Source: Thermomicrobiales bacterium (GTDB lineage: Bacteria; Chloroflexota; Chloroflexia; Thermomicrobiales; UBA6265). From it: a stretch of 64,000 bases of DNA. The stretch spans positions 24,684 to 88,683 of the forward strand of contig JAMLHR010000006.1 in assembly GCA_023957015.1 (NCBI GenBank), given 5' to 3'. Shown piece by piece: positions 1 through 9,506 of this stretch. Numbering within the stretch: position 1 is the stretch's first letter; each line of letters begins with the position of its first letter. Below the pieces are notes generated by a model, which saw only the letters and a program-made list of their open reading frames with translations, searched no databases and had not been told where the DNA came from. A program made the position numbers and the translations under genes.

Positions 1-1037
1 TTCTCCCGCTTCTCCATGATGGTGGTGCTATGGCCACCATCCAGTCGCGCATCGGGATTGATGAATGTCAGGGCGTGATTCACCGCCGAGACCGCCTCAC
101 CAGCACCGGTCGCGATCAGCTTGAACTTGTCCGGATAGGCAGCGATGTCGCCAGCGGCGAAGATACCAGGAATGCTGGTTTCCAGCGTCTTCGGATCAAC
201 CACGATCGAGTTGCGCTGCAACTCGAATCCCCAACTCTTCAGCGGTCCGGGATCGGCCTTAAAGCCGATCGCGCAGATAAGCTCGTCGACCTCAACGTCC
301 TGTGTCGTCCCGTCCTTGTGGACGAACGTCAGGCTCGCGATACGACCGTGGTCACCGGCACGGACATGTGTGACCTCGTATTCGGGATAATGCAGGATCA
401 CGCTCGAAGCATGTAGCTCCTCGACCGTGCTCTCATGTGCACGGAACTTGCTGCGGTGGATCACCCGCACACTGCTGGCGATCGGCTCCAGCGTCAACGC
501 CCAGTCGACGGCGCTATCGCCGCCACCCACGATAACGACATGCTTATCGCGGAAGTCCTCGATATGCTTGGCAAAGTAGTGAACGCCCTTGCCCTCTAGC
601 TCCTCGACACCTTCAGCTGTCAATCGTGTTGGCTCAAAGGCGCCGACACCAGCCGCGATGATGATGGCGCGGCTGCGACGGAACCCCTTGCTGGTGCGGA
701 GGGCAAAGGTGCCGTCCTCCAACCTGATCAACTCCTGAACCTGCTCGCTAAGGCGAATGGTGGGATCCGCCTTCATGGCCTGATCGAGACAGGCAGCGGC
801 GAAGTCCTTCGCCAGCACGCGTGGATACCCGATGACATCGTAGATGTACTTTTCCGGATACATGGCAGTACACTGACCGCCCGCTTCTTCCAGCGAATCG
901 ATAATCTGCACCGACATTCCGCGCAAACCGGCATAGAACGTGGCGAACAGACCCGTAGGACCCGCACCGATTATATTGAGATCGAACACGGGTTCGTTGA
1001 TGAACTCCGGTGACGTGAGAAAATCCAGATCAGACAC
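1..1037 (-). CDS. Ferredoxin--NADP+ reductase, YumC/TrxR-like (C-terminus cut by window edge)
   Basis: FAD/NAD(P)H-dependent oxidoreductase of the thioredoxin-reductase-like ferredoxin-NADP reductase family. 345 residues are visible and the frame is still open at base 1. The N-terminal FAD-binding motif GAGPTG is near residue 24, and the NADPH-binding motif GGGDSA near residue 168 is followed by the family-typical RSKFRAHES segment. The second FAD motif GIFAAGDI is near the C-terminus. There is no CxxC redox pair, which separates it from true thioredoxin reductase. GTG at 1037 is the chosen start: an AGGAG lies about 11 bases upstream and no in-frame ATG fits. The expected role is electron transfer between NADPH and ferredoxin/flavodoxin in the cytoplasm. 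The exact partner cannot be told. Confidence 0.85.
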   Translation of the reverse strand, partial: MSDLDFLTSPEFINEPVFDLNIIGAGPTGLFATFYAGLRGMSVQIIDSLEEAGGQCTAMYPEKYIYDVIGYPRVLAKDFAAACLDQAMKADPTIRLSEQVQELIRLEDGTFALRTSKGFRRSRAIIIAAGVGAFEPTRLTAEGVEELEGKGVHYFAKHIEDFRDKHVVIVGGGDSAVDWALTLEPIASSVRVIHRSKFRAHESTVEELHASSVILHYPEYEVTHVRAGDHGRIASLTFVHKDGTTQDVEVDELICAIGFKADPGPLKSWGFELQRNSIVVDPKTLETSIPGIFAAGDIAAYPDKFKLIATGAGEAVSAVNHALTFINPDARLDGGHSTTIMEKRE

Positions 1038-1175
1038 AGACGTTGTTACTCCTGATTCGTGCGAGCGGCGACACCCTTGTCTATTGTCACCAAAGAATAC
1101 TATCCGACCATGTCAGTCAGGTATGGTGGAAGTGTAGGTCGTCGGACCGGCGTATGGGCGGTATGCACAAGCCGC

Positions 1176-1197
1176 CTTCCCGCCTATAGGCAGGAAG
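1176..1197 (+). promoter_or_regulatory. Hairpin enclosing the ribosome-binding site of the histidine kinase gene
   Basis: CTTCC (1176-1180) pairs with GGAAG (1193-1197), and GCC (1182-1184) pairs with GGC (1189-1191) around a TATA loop, with one C/A mismatch between. The AGGA Shine-Dalgarno of the GTG start at 1202 lies in the 3' arm. It could limit translation, but the stem is short and its function is inferred only. Confidence 0.35.
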
Positions 1198-1201
1198 CCT
1201 A

Positions 1202-3337
1202 GTGAGCGAGAACAAGATCAAGCAATGGGCCCGCGCTCGCATGGAGCCGGAATCCTGGAACCGGATAGGAGCCGGGTTCGCCGCCGCGGGTCGCGGTGCG
1301 AAGCGATCCGGCGTAGAAGTCCGCCATTGGATCGGTATCGGCAGCGATACCGTGACCTCGTTCCGCACGGTCCGTCTGGAACCATGGCGACTCGTCTTCG
1401 CGATCGTCGTTATTCTCGTACCGATGACGATCCTCAGTTTGCTCCCGTGGACGATTCCGACCGCCATCCTCATCGCCATCCTGTTTGCGCTTATCCTGCT
1501 CAGCACCTACGCGGCCGATTGGGTGGGTGGGCTCTCCTCGATTCTCACAGGGTACCTGGCGCTGGATATGTTCTTTCTGGGGCAGCGCAATACGCTCGAT
1601 GCCTGGCATTCGACCACCTCAACCTGGATCATCGTCGTCTATTTTCTGGCCGCGGGTGCCTTGGTGACGATGACGGAACACCTGAAGCACGAGCTCGCGA
1701 TTGCCAAGATCGAAGCGTCCGCACTCCGTGCCGCCAACACGGCCTTCTACTCGGTGGAGATCGCAGCGGCCCAACGTCCCGCCGGAGATAGCGCGGCCTT
1801 CGTTGGCGTGCTGGAGATGATCCTGACGGCCATGGTGCGCGTCAATCGCGCCAGCGCTGGCGCGATCTACCTCATGGATGGTCCGAACCGATCCCTGGTG
1901 CAAGCAGCCACCTATGGTGGCGACGAAGACGCACCTCCGATGGAAGGCGACGATCCATCTCGCATCGTGCCGCTGAACGAAGGCTTTGTCGGTCGGGTGG
2001 CGCAGGAGCGACGACCGGTCGTGATCTCGAATATCGGTCCGAAGGATGATGTGGCCGATGTGCTGGCGACCAATCCACACGTGCAATCGGTCGTCGGTGT
2101 ACCGATCTTCGATGGCCAGGATGCTCTGGCAGGTGTCGCCTGGGTGGGTCTCTACGTACCCTATCGCTTCACCCAAACGTCGCAGGCACGGTTGCAGGCG
2201 CTCGCTTACCGCACCATCGCCTTCATGGAATCAGCCCGACTAGCCGATCTCCAGGTGGAAGAGCTCGGCCGCGTACAGGATAGCCACCGCCGTCTCCAGG
2301 CTGTGATCCAAACAATGCCCGAGGCGGTGATGGTCATCAAACCACCAACTGGAGCCATCATCACCAGCAATGCCGCCGCTCAAAACCTGTTTGGATTGAA
2401 CCGCGGCGGAGCCCAGATCGCGCCCAGACGTATCGATCAGTTAAGCATCGTGCCTGATCCACCAGAACTCGATATTGAGTTGCCGATGATTCAGGCAATG
2501 AACGATGGCACTACCGTCACCAGCGTCGAACTGATCGTACAAACATTGGATGGTCGCGATGTTCCGGTCGTTGCCAGCGCCGCTCCGCTTATCACGGAGG
2601 ACAACGAGATCGACGCAGTCGTCTGCGTCTTCCAGGATGTCTCGCCACTCAAGGAGGCGGAGAGATTGCGAGACGAGTTCATCTCGGTCGTCTCCCACGA
2701 GCTGCGATCACCGTTAACACCGATTCGCGGATTCGCCCAGGTGATCTCCCGCGATCTCACCCGCGAGGGAGGCCATGATCAACATGTGAAGTGGCTCAAG
2801 ACACTGGAGATCCACACCGATCGCCTGACACGACTCGTGGACGATCTGCTGGATGTCTCCCGCATGCGGGCCGGACGCCTGAGCGTGTTGCACGAGGATG
2901 TAGATCTGGTAGAACTGACCGCCGCGGTTGTGGAGGGTCGGCGAGCCAGCCAAAACACCCACCGCATCATCCTGGACACGAATCTCCAGACACTACCCGC
3001 CAGCATGGATCGGGATCGGATGATGCAGGTGCTGGATAACCTCATCGGCAATGCGATCAAATACACGGATGGAGGCACCGTGAGTGTGGGGTTGCACGCG
3101 GATGAGGAGCTCGTTCATTTCACGATCAGCGACGAGGGACGTGGTATCCCCGTTGCCAACCGGGAATCACTGTTCAGCGCCTTCTACCGCACACGTGACG
3201 CCAACGAGAGTGCCGTTCCTGGCCTGGGATTGGGGTTGTATATCGTCCGTGAACTCGTCCACGCACACGGGGGCATCATCTATATCGACGACGCCCCCGG
3301 CGGCGGTGCCCGGTTCAATATCGAGTTACCAAGATAA
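1202..3337 (+). CDS. Membrane sensor histidine kinase (4 TM, GAF, PAS, HisKA, HATPase)
   Basis: 711-residue sensor kinase with a GTG start. A basic N-terminus (1-60) is followed by about four membrane segments between residues 63 and 155, resembling the KdpD-type DUF4118 module. A GAF-like domain covers about 180-345 and a PAS domain about 365-485. The HisKA dimerisation domain carries SHELRSP, with H499 as the phosphoacceptor. The HATPase_c domain shows the N box DNLIGNAIKYT, the G1 box DEGRGIP and the G2 box GLGLGLYIV. It should autophosphorylate in response to an unknown intracellular or membrane signal. No response regulator is adjacent, so it is an orphan kinase here. It converges on the MMPL gene across a strong hairpin terminator. 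Confidence 0.9.
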   Translation: MSENKIKQWARARMEPESWNRIGAGFAAAGRGAKRSGVEVRHWIGIGSDTVTSFRTVRLEPWRLVFAIVVILVPMTILSLLPWTIPTAILIAILFALILLSTYAADWVGGLSSILTGYLALDMFFLGQRNTLDAWHSTTSTWIIVVYFLAAGALVTMTEHLKHELAIAKIEASALRAANTAFYSVEIAAAQRPAGDSAAFVGVLEMILTAMVRVNRASAGAIYLMDGPNRSLVQAATYGGDEDAPPMEGDDPSRIVPLNEGFVGRVAQERRPVVISNIGPKDDVADVLATNPHVQSVVGVPIFDGQDALAGVAWVGLYVPYRFTQTSQARLQALAYRTIAFMESARLADLQVEELGRVQDSHRRLQAVIQTMPEAVMVIKPPTGAIITSNAAAQNLFGLNRGGAQIAPRRIDQLSIVPDPPELDIELPMIQAMNDGTTVTSVELIVQTLDGRDVPVVASAAPLITEDNEIDAVVCVFQDVSPLKEAERLRDEFISVVSHELRSPLTPIRGFAQVISRDLTREGGHDQHVKWLKTLEIHTDRLTRLVDDLLDVSRMRAGRLSVLHEDVDLVELTAAVVEGRRASQNTHRIILDTNLQTLPASMDRDRMMQVLDNLIGNAIKYTDGGTVSVGLHADEELVHFTISDEGRGIPVANRESLFSAFYRTRDANESAVPGLGLGLYIVRELVHAHGGIIYIDDAPGGGARFNIELPR

Positions 3338-3380
3338 CCCCGAAGTAGTCTGGGTTCACGTTCCTAATGCACCATACACG

Positions 3381-3415
3381 GCAGAGCGCCGATCGGGATT
3401 CGATCGGCGCTCTGC
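3381..3415. terminator. Bidirectional hairpin terminator between kinase and MMPL genes
   Basis: A perfect 14-bp stem, GCAGAGCGCCGATC (3381-3394) with its reverse complement (3402-3415), closes a 7-base loop. It lies between two convergent genes, so it can serve both strands. There is no long T run on either side. Confidence 0.75.
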
Positions 3416-3425
3416 GGTAAAGCGA

Positions 3426-5628
3426 TTAGGCTTGCGTGGTCGCGTGCCCCTCGATCTGGAGGTTCGGGACCCAATGCAGGGCGCCGGGCCACCACCAGGC
3501 CGACTTCCCGAGAAGCTTCAGCCCGGCCGGTAACAGGATCGATCGCACCAGCATCACATCGATGAAGACCGCCAGCGCCAGCCCGAAGCCCATCTGCTGC
3601 ATTTCCGCCAGATGACCGATCGCGAAGCTACCAAACACCGCCATCATGATTACCGCCGCGCCAGTGATGATGTGACCGGTGTGATTGATACCGTCCACAA
3701 TCGACTCATCCACGTTATGGGAACGATCCCAGGCTTCCCGAATACGGCTGAGCACGAATACGTGATAGTCCATGCTCAAACCAAACAGGATGCAGAAGAG
3801 GATGATCGGGAGCCAGTTCACGATGCTCTCGACCTGGATCAATCCAAGCTGATCGGCCATGAATCCATGCTGGAAGACGAGCACCACCGAACCGTACGCG
3901 GCACCGACCGAGAGCAGGTTCAGGAATACTGACAGCAACGGCACGGTGATTGATCGGAACGCCAGCATCATGACGACGAAGCTCAAGGACAGAACGAAGA
4001 GCAACACCTTCGGCAGCGAATCCCTGAGTACCTGACCGAAGTCGTACACCTCGGCTGGGCCACCACCAACGAGGACATCGTTGCCCGCGCGAGCAAACGT
4101 ACTCGTCGAGCGGAGATCGCTGACGGCAATCTGGGCCGCGGCACTACTTGTCTCCACGGTCAGAGGCGACTCGATCATGATCACGCTGCCATCCTCGCTG
4201 ATAAGGACAGTGGCAGGTCCGAATACCGGATTCTGGGCCAACTCAGCCTCGATCTCAGCGGCATTGTCAGCAGTGGCGGCGTCGCCTCGGAGCACGATCC
4301 GGATCGGCGATTCCATACCGGCGGCGAAGTCCTCAGCCACGATCTCGAAGCTGTGAACGAAGCGGCTCTCCGGTAGCTGGAAGGCGGACGACTGGCCAAG
4401 CTCCATCGTGAATGTCGGTAGTGCAGCCAGAATGAGAGTCAGTGTCACACCGACAAAGCTCAGCATCGGTCGCTTGACCACGGCGCGAGAGACCTTGCCC
4501 CAGGCACCATGTCTGGTTTCGATCTCGCGAGGTAGGCGAACACCTGCATCCTGCTCACGCAGTCGGCGCATGGAGTCAAATCGTGGGAAGTTGATCCAGT
4601 TACCAACCAATGCCACCAGCGCCGGGAGCAGCGTCAACGCTGCGCAGACGGCCACCACAACAGCGACGGCCATCGCGAGTCCCATCCCCTGGAACTCCAT
4701 CATCGGTACCAGGAAGACACCGAATAGCGCCATGGTGGTGGTGATGCCACTGAAGAACACCGCCTTGCCTGCAGGCGGAAAGGATCTCGATCGCGTCGAG
4801 TTTGCTGTGACCGCTGTTGCGCTCCTGGCGATAGCGTTCCACCAATACGAGTGAGTAATCGATACCGACCGCCAGGCCGATCATGCTGACCATGGTAAAT
4901 GCGATATCGGAGATAAAGATCTGCGATCCCAGCAACGTCACAATCGCGGTGCCGATACCAATCGTCGCGATTCCCAGCAGGAGCGGTAAGCCCGCCGCCA
5001 CCAGCGCTCCGAATACGATGATCATCACGATCAGCGCCGCCGGAATGCCGACACGAAGTTCACTGGCCATATCATCCGCGATGATCTCACTGATCTCGCC
5101 TGAGGTGATATCACCGATACCACCGATGAAGAATCCCTCCGCCTCGGATGCGTTCAGAATGCGCTCGAACTCGGGCCAACGACTGTCATAGTCGGACCAT
5201 TCGCCGTGGAGCGCGATCGGGATCAACAACGAATTCTGATCTGCACTCACCAGTTGCTGCATGGCAGGGACTTCCGGCGCATCGTAGTAGTAGGTGATGG
5301 CAAGGATATCGTTCTGGAACGGATCGAGGTTGGCGACAAATCGATCCGCCACTGCCCGGAACTCAGGATCATTGATCGTGTAGACATCGCTATGGATGAC
5401 GATCAACTCGTCAGCGCCACCATCGCTGCCGAATGCATCGTTCGCGACGGTCGCTGCCATCTCGGACTCGACATTGATCGTGTATTCGCTGTCCGGATCG
5501 AATGCGGTCACGTTGGATCCCGCGATCACGATGATGGCAGCCATCACCACCCAGAGTGCAACCGTGATCCATGGATGCGCAGCACTTCTCCGACCAAGTT
5601 GTCCAAATACGTTTGATTTCGCTTGCAT
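3426..5628 (-). CDS. MMPL/RND-superfamily membrane transporter, interrupted by a 1-base frameshift
   Basis: About 733 residues if repaired, the usual length for single-gene MMPL/YdfJ-type exporters. The N-terminal part starts at ATG 5628 behind AAGGAGAG and holds a first TM segment, an extracytoplasmic loop and the first RND helix block, with GIDYSLVLVERYRQER. The C-terminal part restarts in another frame near 4770 and holds the second block with GLSMDYHVFVLSRIREAW. Reading on from LDAIEILSA, removing one base near 4772-4775 gives AGKAVFFSG and joins the halves into a normal helix. No slippery heptamer is visible, so this is a sequence error or a recent mutation rather than programmed shifting. 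MMPL proteins export lipids or hydrophobic compounds using the proton gradient. The substrate is unknown. Confidence 0.85.
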
Positions 5629-5760
5629 GGTTCTCTCCTTCGGCTCATACAGTGGAGCCCTCACACCCAGGAGTGTGATTCCGCGGAGAGACGTACGGGA
5701 GCAGACAGACCAGACAATTCGTGGTGAGGATATCCGGAAATGATGGGTGGTCTAAACCAG

Positions 5761-5785
5761 AAGAGGCAGCCTGGACGGCTGCCTC
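5761..5785 (-). terminator. Hairpin terminator after the secreted Ser-rich gene
   Basis: A 10-bp perfect stem (AGAGGCAGCC at 5761-5770 with 5776-5785) around TGGAC, 44 bases beyond the stop codon of the minus-strand gene at 5829. Confidence 0.6.
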
Positions 5786-5828
5786 TCACTCGGTACGCTC
5801 TGTTATCTGGCTGGCTCTCGCCATCGCA

Positions 5829-6629
5829 TTATGCGCCGCCGGTGCCATCATCCTGCAGGATCGGCGGTCGGGGACCACCGGTACCATCGCCGGCATCGTC
5901 AATGAATCGGGCTCCATCCGTACCATCGGACGAGACGGTCGGTGTGGGTGAGACACTGCTCGTGGAAGTGGAAGACGATGCCGTGCTGGATGTCGACCCA
6001 GATGTCGAGGAACTGGTATTCGAGGAGGAGGAACTGCTGCTGGAAGTAGAACCTGAATCAACGGAGGAGGTTGATTGATCACTACCACCGGTGCTCGGCG
6101 CAGGCTCGCTTAGAGCGACAGAGCTGTTCGCCAATGTCAGCGAATCGGTATCGAGTCCATTTCCCCAAACCGTATAGAGGACGCCACCGGCAATCCACAT
6201 CACCTTGTCGTAGATCGGAGTGGTAGAACCCGCAGGGATACCGATATCCTGAATGGCGGGGTACCCGAGCACATTGGCGTTGATTGACAGGGGCACATTC
6301 AGATCGGCCTCGGAGCCGCCCGGGAACTCCCCCCCATACACACCAGTGATGTAGAGAAATGTCGTACCGGAGACAAAGTAAACGCTGTAATTTCCGTTGC
6401 CTGCGTATATCTCGGGCGCTGATCCGGAGAAGGGGCCAGGTACCCACGATGGCATATAGACGGTGATTCCGGATGACGTGAGATAGCTCACCGAACTATC
6501 ACTGAGCCAACTGACACTCTGAGCGGAAGCCTCTTCCCGTTGAAGTGGCGAACTTAAGAATGCAGCGAGCATGGCGAACGCGATGGCGATTGAAGTGATG
6601 AGCGCAGTTCGCGGCCTGCGAAATGTCAT
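5829..6629 (-). CDS. Secreted protein with Ser/Thr low-complexity C-terminal tail
   Basis: 266 residues from ATG 6629, chosen because GGAGG precedes it and a signal peptide follows at once: basic MTFRRPR, a hydrophobic stretch of about 20 residues and an ASAQ-type cleavage site. A roughly 130-residue globular part of Gly/Tyr-rich beta character (about 40-165) follows. The rest is an almost pure Ser/Thr linker (about 175-215) and an acidic, Gly-rich end with two DDGTGGx-like copies. No catalytic motif is recognised. It probably sits outside the membrane, with the linker as a surface spacer. No family can be named. Confidence 0.75.
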   Translation of the reverse strand: MTFRRPRTALITSIAIAFAMLAAFLSSPLQREEASAQSVSWLSDSSVSYLTSSGITVYMPSWVPGPFSGSAPEIYAGNGNYSVYFVSGTTFLYITGVYGGEFPGGSEADLNVPLSINANVLGYPAIQDIGIPAGSTTPIYDKVMWIAGGVLYTVWGNGLDTDSLTLANSSVALSEPAPSTGGSDQSTSSVDSGSTSSSSSSSSNTSSSTSGSTSSTASSSTSTSSVSPTPTVSSDGTDGARFIDDAGDGTGGPRPPILQDDGTGGA

Positions 6630-6877
6630 AGAGCCTCCTGGAAGATGACGCGAGCCGTCTATCCTGAATTCTGGAACGCACACCTGGCTCGATCGGTGTC
6701 ATCTACGCATAAGATAGCCGAAACATGGTGGTGCGGTCGATGCGTCCGTACGGACATTAGTCGGATCACGAAACGGCAAAATCAGCACGAATCCCGTATA
6801 CTGAGACGTTATCAAGGTGGCCTTGACGGAGTTCAGTTCGTCAGGGTCCCTATGTTGTGCGTATTCCGGAGGCTTCT

Positions 6878-8266
6878 GTGCAAACCCGAACCGTCATCCC
6901 GCTGGTGCCTCACGATCACCAGCCGGCTCCGATGACCAGCCATCCGATGCCTGCTAACGGCAAGAAGTTCTTCATCTGGACCATGGGATGCCAGATGAAT
7001 GAAGCGGACAGCCAGAAGGTGGCAGCGATGCTGCAGGAAGTTGGCTACCGCAAGGCCGAGAGCGAGAACGATGCCGACATCGTCATTCTCAACTCCTGCG
7101 TCGTACGCCAGGCTGCCGAGGACAAAGTTGCCGGACGGCTGGACTATCTGGCCCGACTCAAGCGCGAGAAGCCGGAGATGCCGCTGGTGCTCACCGGCTG
7201 TATGGTGACGCGCCAACAGGAGAAGCTGAAGCAGCGGTTCCCACACGTCGATCTGTTCTTCAATCCCAGCGATTTCGACAAGCTGGTCGCCGTGGTACCC
7301 GAACTGGAGATGCTGGAAGATGATCTCGCCAGTCTCCCCCACTACTATCAGCCACAACTCAGCGGCAACAAGGTCGGTGTCTCGGCGTTTGTACCAATCA
7401 TCTATGGATGCAACTTCGTCTGCAGTTACTGCATTGTTCCCTATCGTCGCGGTAAGGAAACCAGCCGACCATTCAGCGATATCGTCACCGAAGTCGAACG
7501 TTTGGTAGATAACGGTGTGCGTGAGGTGACCCTCCTCGGCCAGACGGTGAATGCCTACGGATACGATCTCGAGGAAAAGAGTTCGCTCTCAAGGCTCCTC
7601 ACCGCCGTCGACAAGATTCCCGGACTCGAACGTCTTCGCTTCCTCACCTCGCATCCGAAGTACATGGGCGACGACGTCATTGATGCGATTGCGGATCTGC
7701 CAACGGCCTGCGAGCATATGAATCTGCCCGTTCAGGCGGGCGATAACGAGGTGCTGCAGCGCATGCGCCGCACCTATACACGTGACCTCTGGATGGAGCG
7801 CATCGCCACCACCCGCGAGAAGATCGCCGGTGTCACCGTCGCCACCGATATCATCGTCGGCTTCCCGGGTGAAACCGAAGAACAGTTCATGCAGACCTAT
7901 GACATGCTTGAGCACACCAAATGCGATAAAGTGCACCTTGCGATGTACTCGCCACGACCCGGCACACTCAGTTCTCGCTGGGAAGACGATGTACCGCATG
8001 AGGAGAAGTGGCGCCGCCATCAGGAACTGGAGAAACTGCAACTCCGCGTCTGCACCGAGCTCAACGCCGTCCGCATGGGCGAAACGTACGAAGTCCTGGT
8101 GGAGAGTAAAGAGAAGGGCCGGTGGACCGGCCGCACTCGTGGTAACACACTGGTGCACTTTGATGACGATGGTGAGACGGATGTTCTCGGCAAGATGGTG
8201 GATGTTCGCATCAACCACACCAGTCCGTGGTTTTTGATGGGCGAAGCCGTATCGGCACCCCGGTAA
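6878..8266 (+). CDS. miaB: tRNA-2-methylthio-N6-dimethylallyladenosine synthase
   Basis: Radical-SAM methylthiotransferase that adds the 2-methylthio group to i6A37 of tRNAs reading UNN codons. 462 residues from GTG 6878, which has GGAGG five bases upstream; a GTG at 6857 is an alternative. The UPF0004 N-domain carries the auxiliary-cluster cysteines C38, C74 and C108. The radical-SAM core has C178-x3-C182-x2-C185 within YGCNFVCSYCIVPYRRG. A TRAM domain ends the protein. RGKETSRP after the SAM cluster is typical of MiaB rather than of RimO. The TPR gene follows 49 bases downstream, probably in the same transcript. Confidence 0.95.
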   Translation: MQTRTVIPLVPHDHQPAPMTSHPMPANGKKFFIWTMGCQMNEADSQKVAAMLQEVGYRKAESENDADIVILNSCVVRQAAEDKVAGRLDYLARLKREKPEMPLVLTGCMVTRQQEKLKQRFPHVDLFFNPSDFDKLVAVVPELEMLEDDLASLPHYYQPQLSGNKVGVSAFVPIIYGCNFVCSYCIVPYRRGKETSRPFSDIVTEVERLVDNGVREVTLLGQTVNAYGYDLEEKSSLSRLLTAVDKIPGLERLRFLTSHPKYMGDDVIDAIADLPTACEHMNLPVQAGDNEVLQRMRRTYTRDLWMERIATTREKIAGVTVATDIIVGFPGETEEQFMQTYDMLEHTKCDKVHLAMYSPRPGTLSSRWEDDVPHEEKWRRHQELEKLQLRVCTELNAVRMGETYEVLVESKEKGRWTGRTRGNTLVHFDDDGETDVLGKMVDVRINHTSPWFLMGEAVSAPR

Positions 8267-8315
8267 TGGATCAACGTTTCGCCAACGGTGGCGAAATACG
8301 AAAGGACACACGACT

Positions 8316-9176
8316 TTGACGCCAGCACCCCAGAAGCTCAAGACCAAGAAGCAGCTCTATCAGGATGCGCTCGACGCCAGCCTGGATAGTCGCTGGGAAG
8401 ACGCAATTGCCCTCAACGATGAGTATCTCGATCGCTTTCCGCGCGATGCCGAAGCGCTGAACCGCAAGGGACGCGCGTACATTGAGCTGGGTCAGCTCGG
8501 TACGGCTCGCGAATGCTACTCCGAAGCCTTGAAGGCAGATCCAGCCAACATGATCGCCCGTCGCAATTTGCAGCGCCTGGAGACGATTTACAAGGCCGAT
8601 GGTGCCGATGAGACCGCCGCTCCTCGTACCCTGGGCATCCCCCGGGCGAATGTCTTCGTCGAAGAGATCGGCAAGACCTGGATCGATGACCTCGCTCATG
8701 CCGCCGATAACGATGTGTTGGCTCAGGTAGCCCCGGGTGATGCGCTGCTGCTCGTGGTTGAGGGCGAACGCGTCTTCGTGCGCTCCACCGAGGGTATCGA
8801 ACTCGGCCAGGTCGATCAGGTGATCGGCAGCAAGATGGCCCGCCTGATTGGTATCGGCCATGAGTTCGAGGCATACGCCCTCGGTCAGTCCATGAATAGC
8901 CTCCGCATCATCATTCGTGAGACGGTTCGGGCCGAGGAATCCGAGCGATTCATGACTTTCCCACCGCAGAACCTGGCGCACCAGGATTTACTGCGTGAAC
9001 GCGAACAGCTCTCCCAACGCGAGGAAGGCGACTTCGACTTCGGTGATGAGAATGACGATGTCGACGATGCGGACGATGCCGAGATCGACGAGGATGAGGA
9101 CGATCTAGAAGAGAACGATGAGGACGAGTTCCTGAGCGCTGATATCGACACCGATGAAGAGGCTCCAGAAGAGTAG
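8316..9176 (+). CDS. TPR protein with acidic C-terminal tail
   Basis: 286 residues from TTG 8316, supported by AAAGGA nine bases upstream. Residues about 15-85 form two TPR-like helical hairpins (WEDAIALNDEYLDRFP, LGTARECYSEALKADP). Residues about 110-225 look like a small beta-rich domain, unrecognised. The last 50 residues are almost all Asp/Glu. There is no signal peptide or membrane segment, so it is probably a cytoplasmic scaffold. The acidic tail suggests binding to a basic partner such as nucleic-acid-binding proteins; that is inference. It follows miaB closely and ends at a strong terminator. Confidence 0.75.
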   Translation: MTPAPQKLKTKKQLYQDALDASLDSRWEDAIALNDEYLDRFPRDAEALNRKGRAYIELGQLGTARECYSEALKADPANMIARRNLQRLETIYKADGADETAAPRTLGIPRANVFVEEIGKTWIDDLAHAADNDVLAQVAPGDALLLVVEGERVFVRSTEGIELGQVDQVIGSKMARLIGIGHEFEAYALGQSMNSLRIIIRETVRAEESERFMTFPPQNLAHQDLLREREQLSQREEGDFDFGDENDDVDDADDAEIDEDEDDLEENDEDEFLSADIDTDEEAPEE

Positions 9177-9209
9177 GACGTCATCCTAAGTAGCGAGACT
9201 ATATAACGA

Positions 9210-9242
9210 GCGGCATGAGATCAGTCTCATGCCGCTTTCCTT
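9210..9242 (+). terminator. Intrinsic terminator of the miaB-TPR operon
   Basis: An 11-bp perfect stem (GCGGCATGAGA, 9210-9220, with 9225-9235) around TCAG, followed by TTTCCTTT, 34 bases after the stop codon. Confidence 0.85.
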
Positions 9243-9333
9243 TGGTTGATGCAACAGAATCGCAACGGCTCTCGCAGATGGTGTTCAATCCGACCGACTT
9301 GGGTATACTGCATGCTGTAGAGGATCGATCGCA

Positions 9334-9366
9334 ACGACGTGATTGCACTGCAAGGAGTGACGTCGT
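9334..9366 (+). promoter_or_regulatory. Hairpin over the ribosome-binding site of a 19-residue ORF
   Basis: ACGACGT (9334-9340) pairs perfectly with ACGTCGT (9360-9366), and an inner CACT/AGTG pair encloses the loop. AAGGAG (9352-9357), the likely Shine-Dalgarno of the ATG at 9368, lies partly in that loop. A possible -10 TATACT stands at 9304-9309, with no convincing -35. Confidence 0.4.
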
Positions 9367-9367
9367 C

Positions 9368-9427
9368 ATGAAACCAGATGATGCACATCGCTACGCGAAG
9401 AGACACTGCCAAGCCGCAGGGGAATAA
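9368..9427 (+). CDS. Possible 19-residue leader or small peptide
   Basis: ATG 9368 to TAA 9425-9427 reads MKPDDAHRYAKRHCQAAGE. AAGGAG lies ten bases upstream in a hairpin loop, and the stop codon lies in the loop of the following terminator. The AHRYA core recurs near the N-terminus of the SWIM protein downstream (KAHRYA), with 12 of 13 bases shared across that core. The ORF may therefore be a leader peptide or a duplicated fragment of the SWIM gene start. Expression is not established. Confidence 0.35.
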   Translation: MKPDDAHRYAKRHCQAAGE

Positions 9428-9442
9428 CCCCGAGCGGCTTTT
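9411..9442 (+). terminator. Intrinsic terminator upstream of the SWIM gene (possible attenuator)
   Basis: AAGCCGC (9411-9417) pairs with GCGGCTT (9434-9440), and GGGG (9419-9422) with CCCC (9428-9431), around a loop holding the small ORF's TAA. It is followed by TT only. It ends a possible short transcript about 65 bases before the SWIM gene. Confidence 0.6.
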
Positions 9443-9506
9443 GTGTCACCCTCTGGCGGCTATTCGAATCTGACGCGAAAGCGTCTGGCAAGCAGGAGCA
9501 GCGGCC

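Noticed and set aside
4600..5000. Programmed frameshift in the MMPL gene
   Set aside because: No slippery heptamer, stop-proximal stimulator or conserved precedent; metK and groEL show the same kind of break.
9215..9427. Longer ORF of 70 codons spanning the miaB-TPR terminator and the small ORF
   Set aside because: It begins inside a strong terminator hairpin and has no family match. The 19-codon internal start with AAGGAG is the better candidate.
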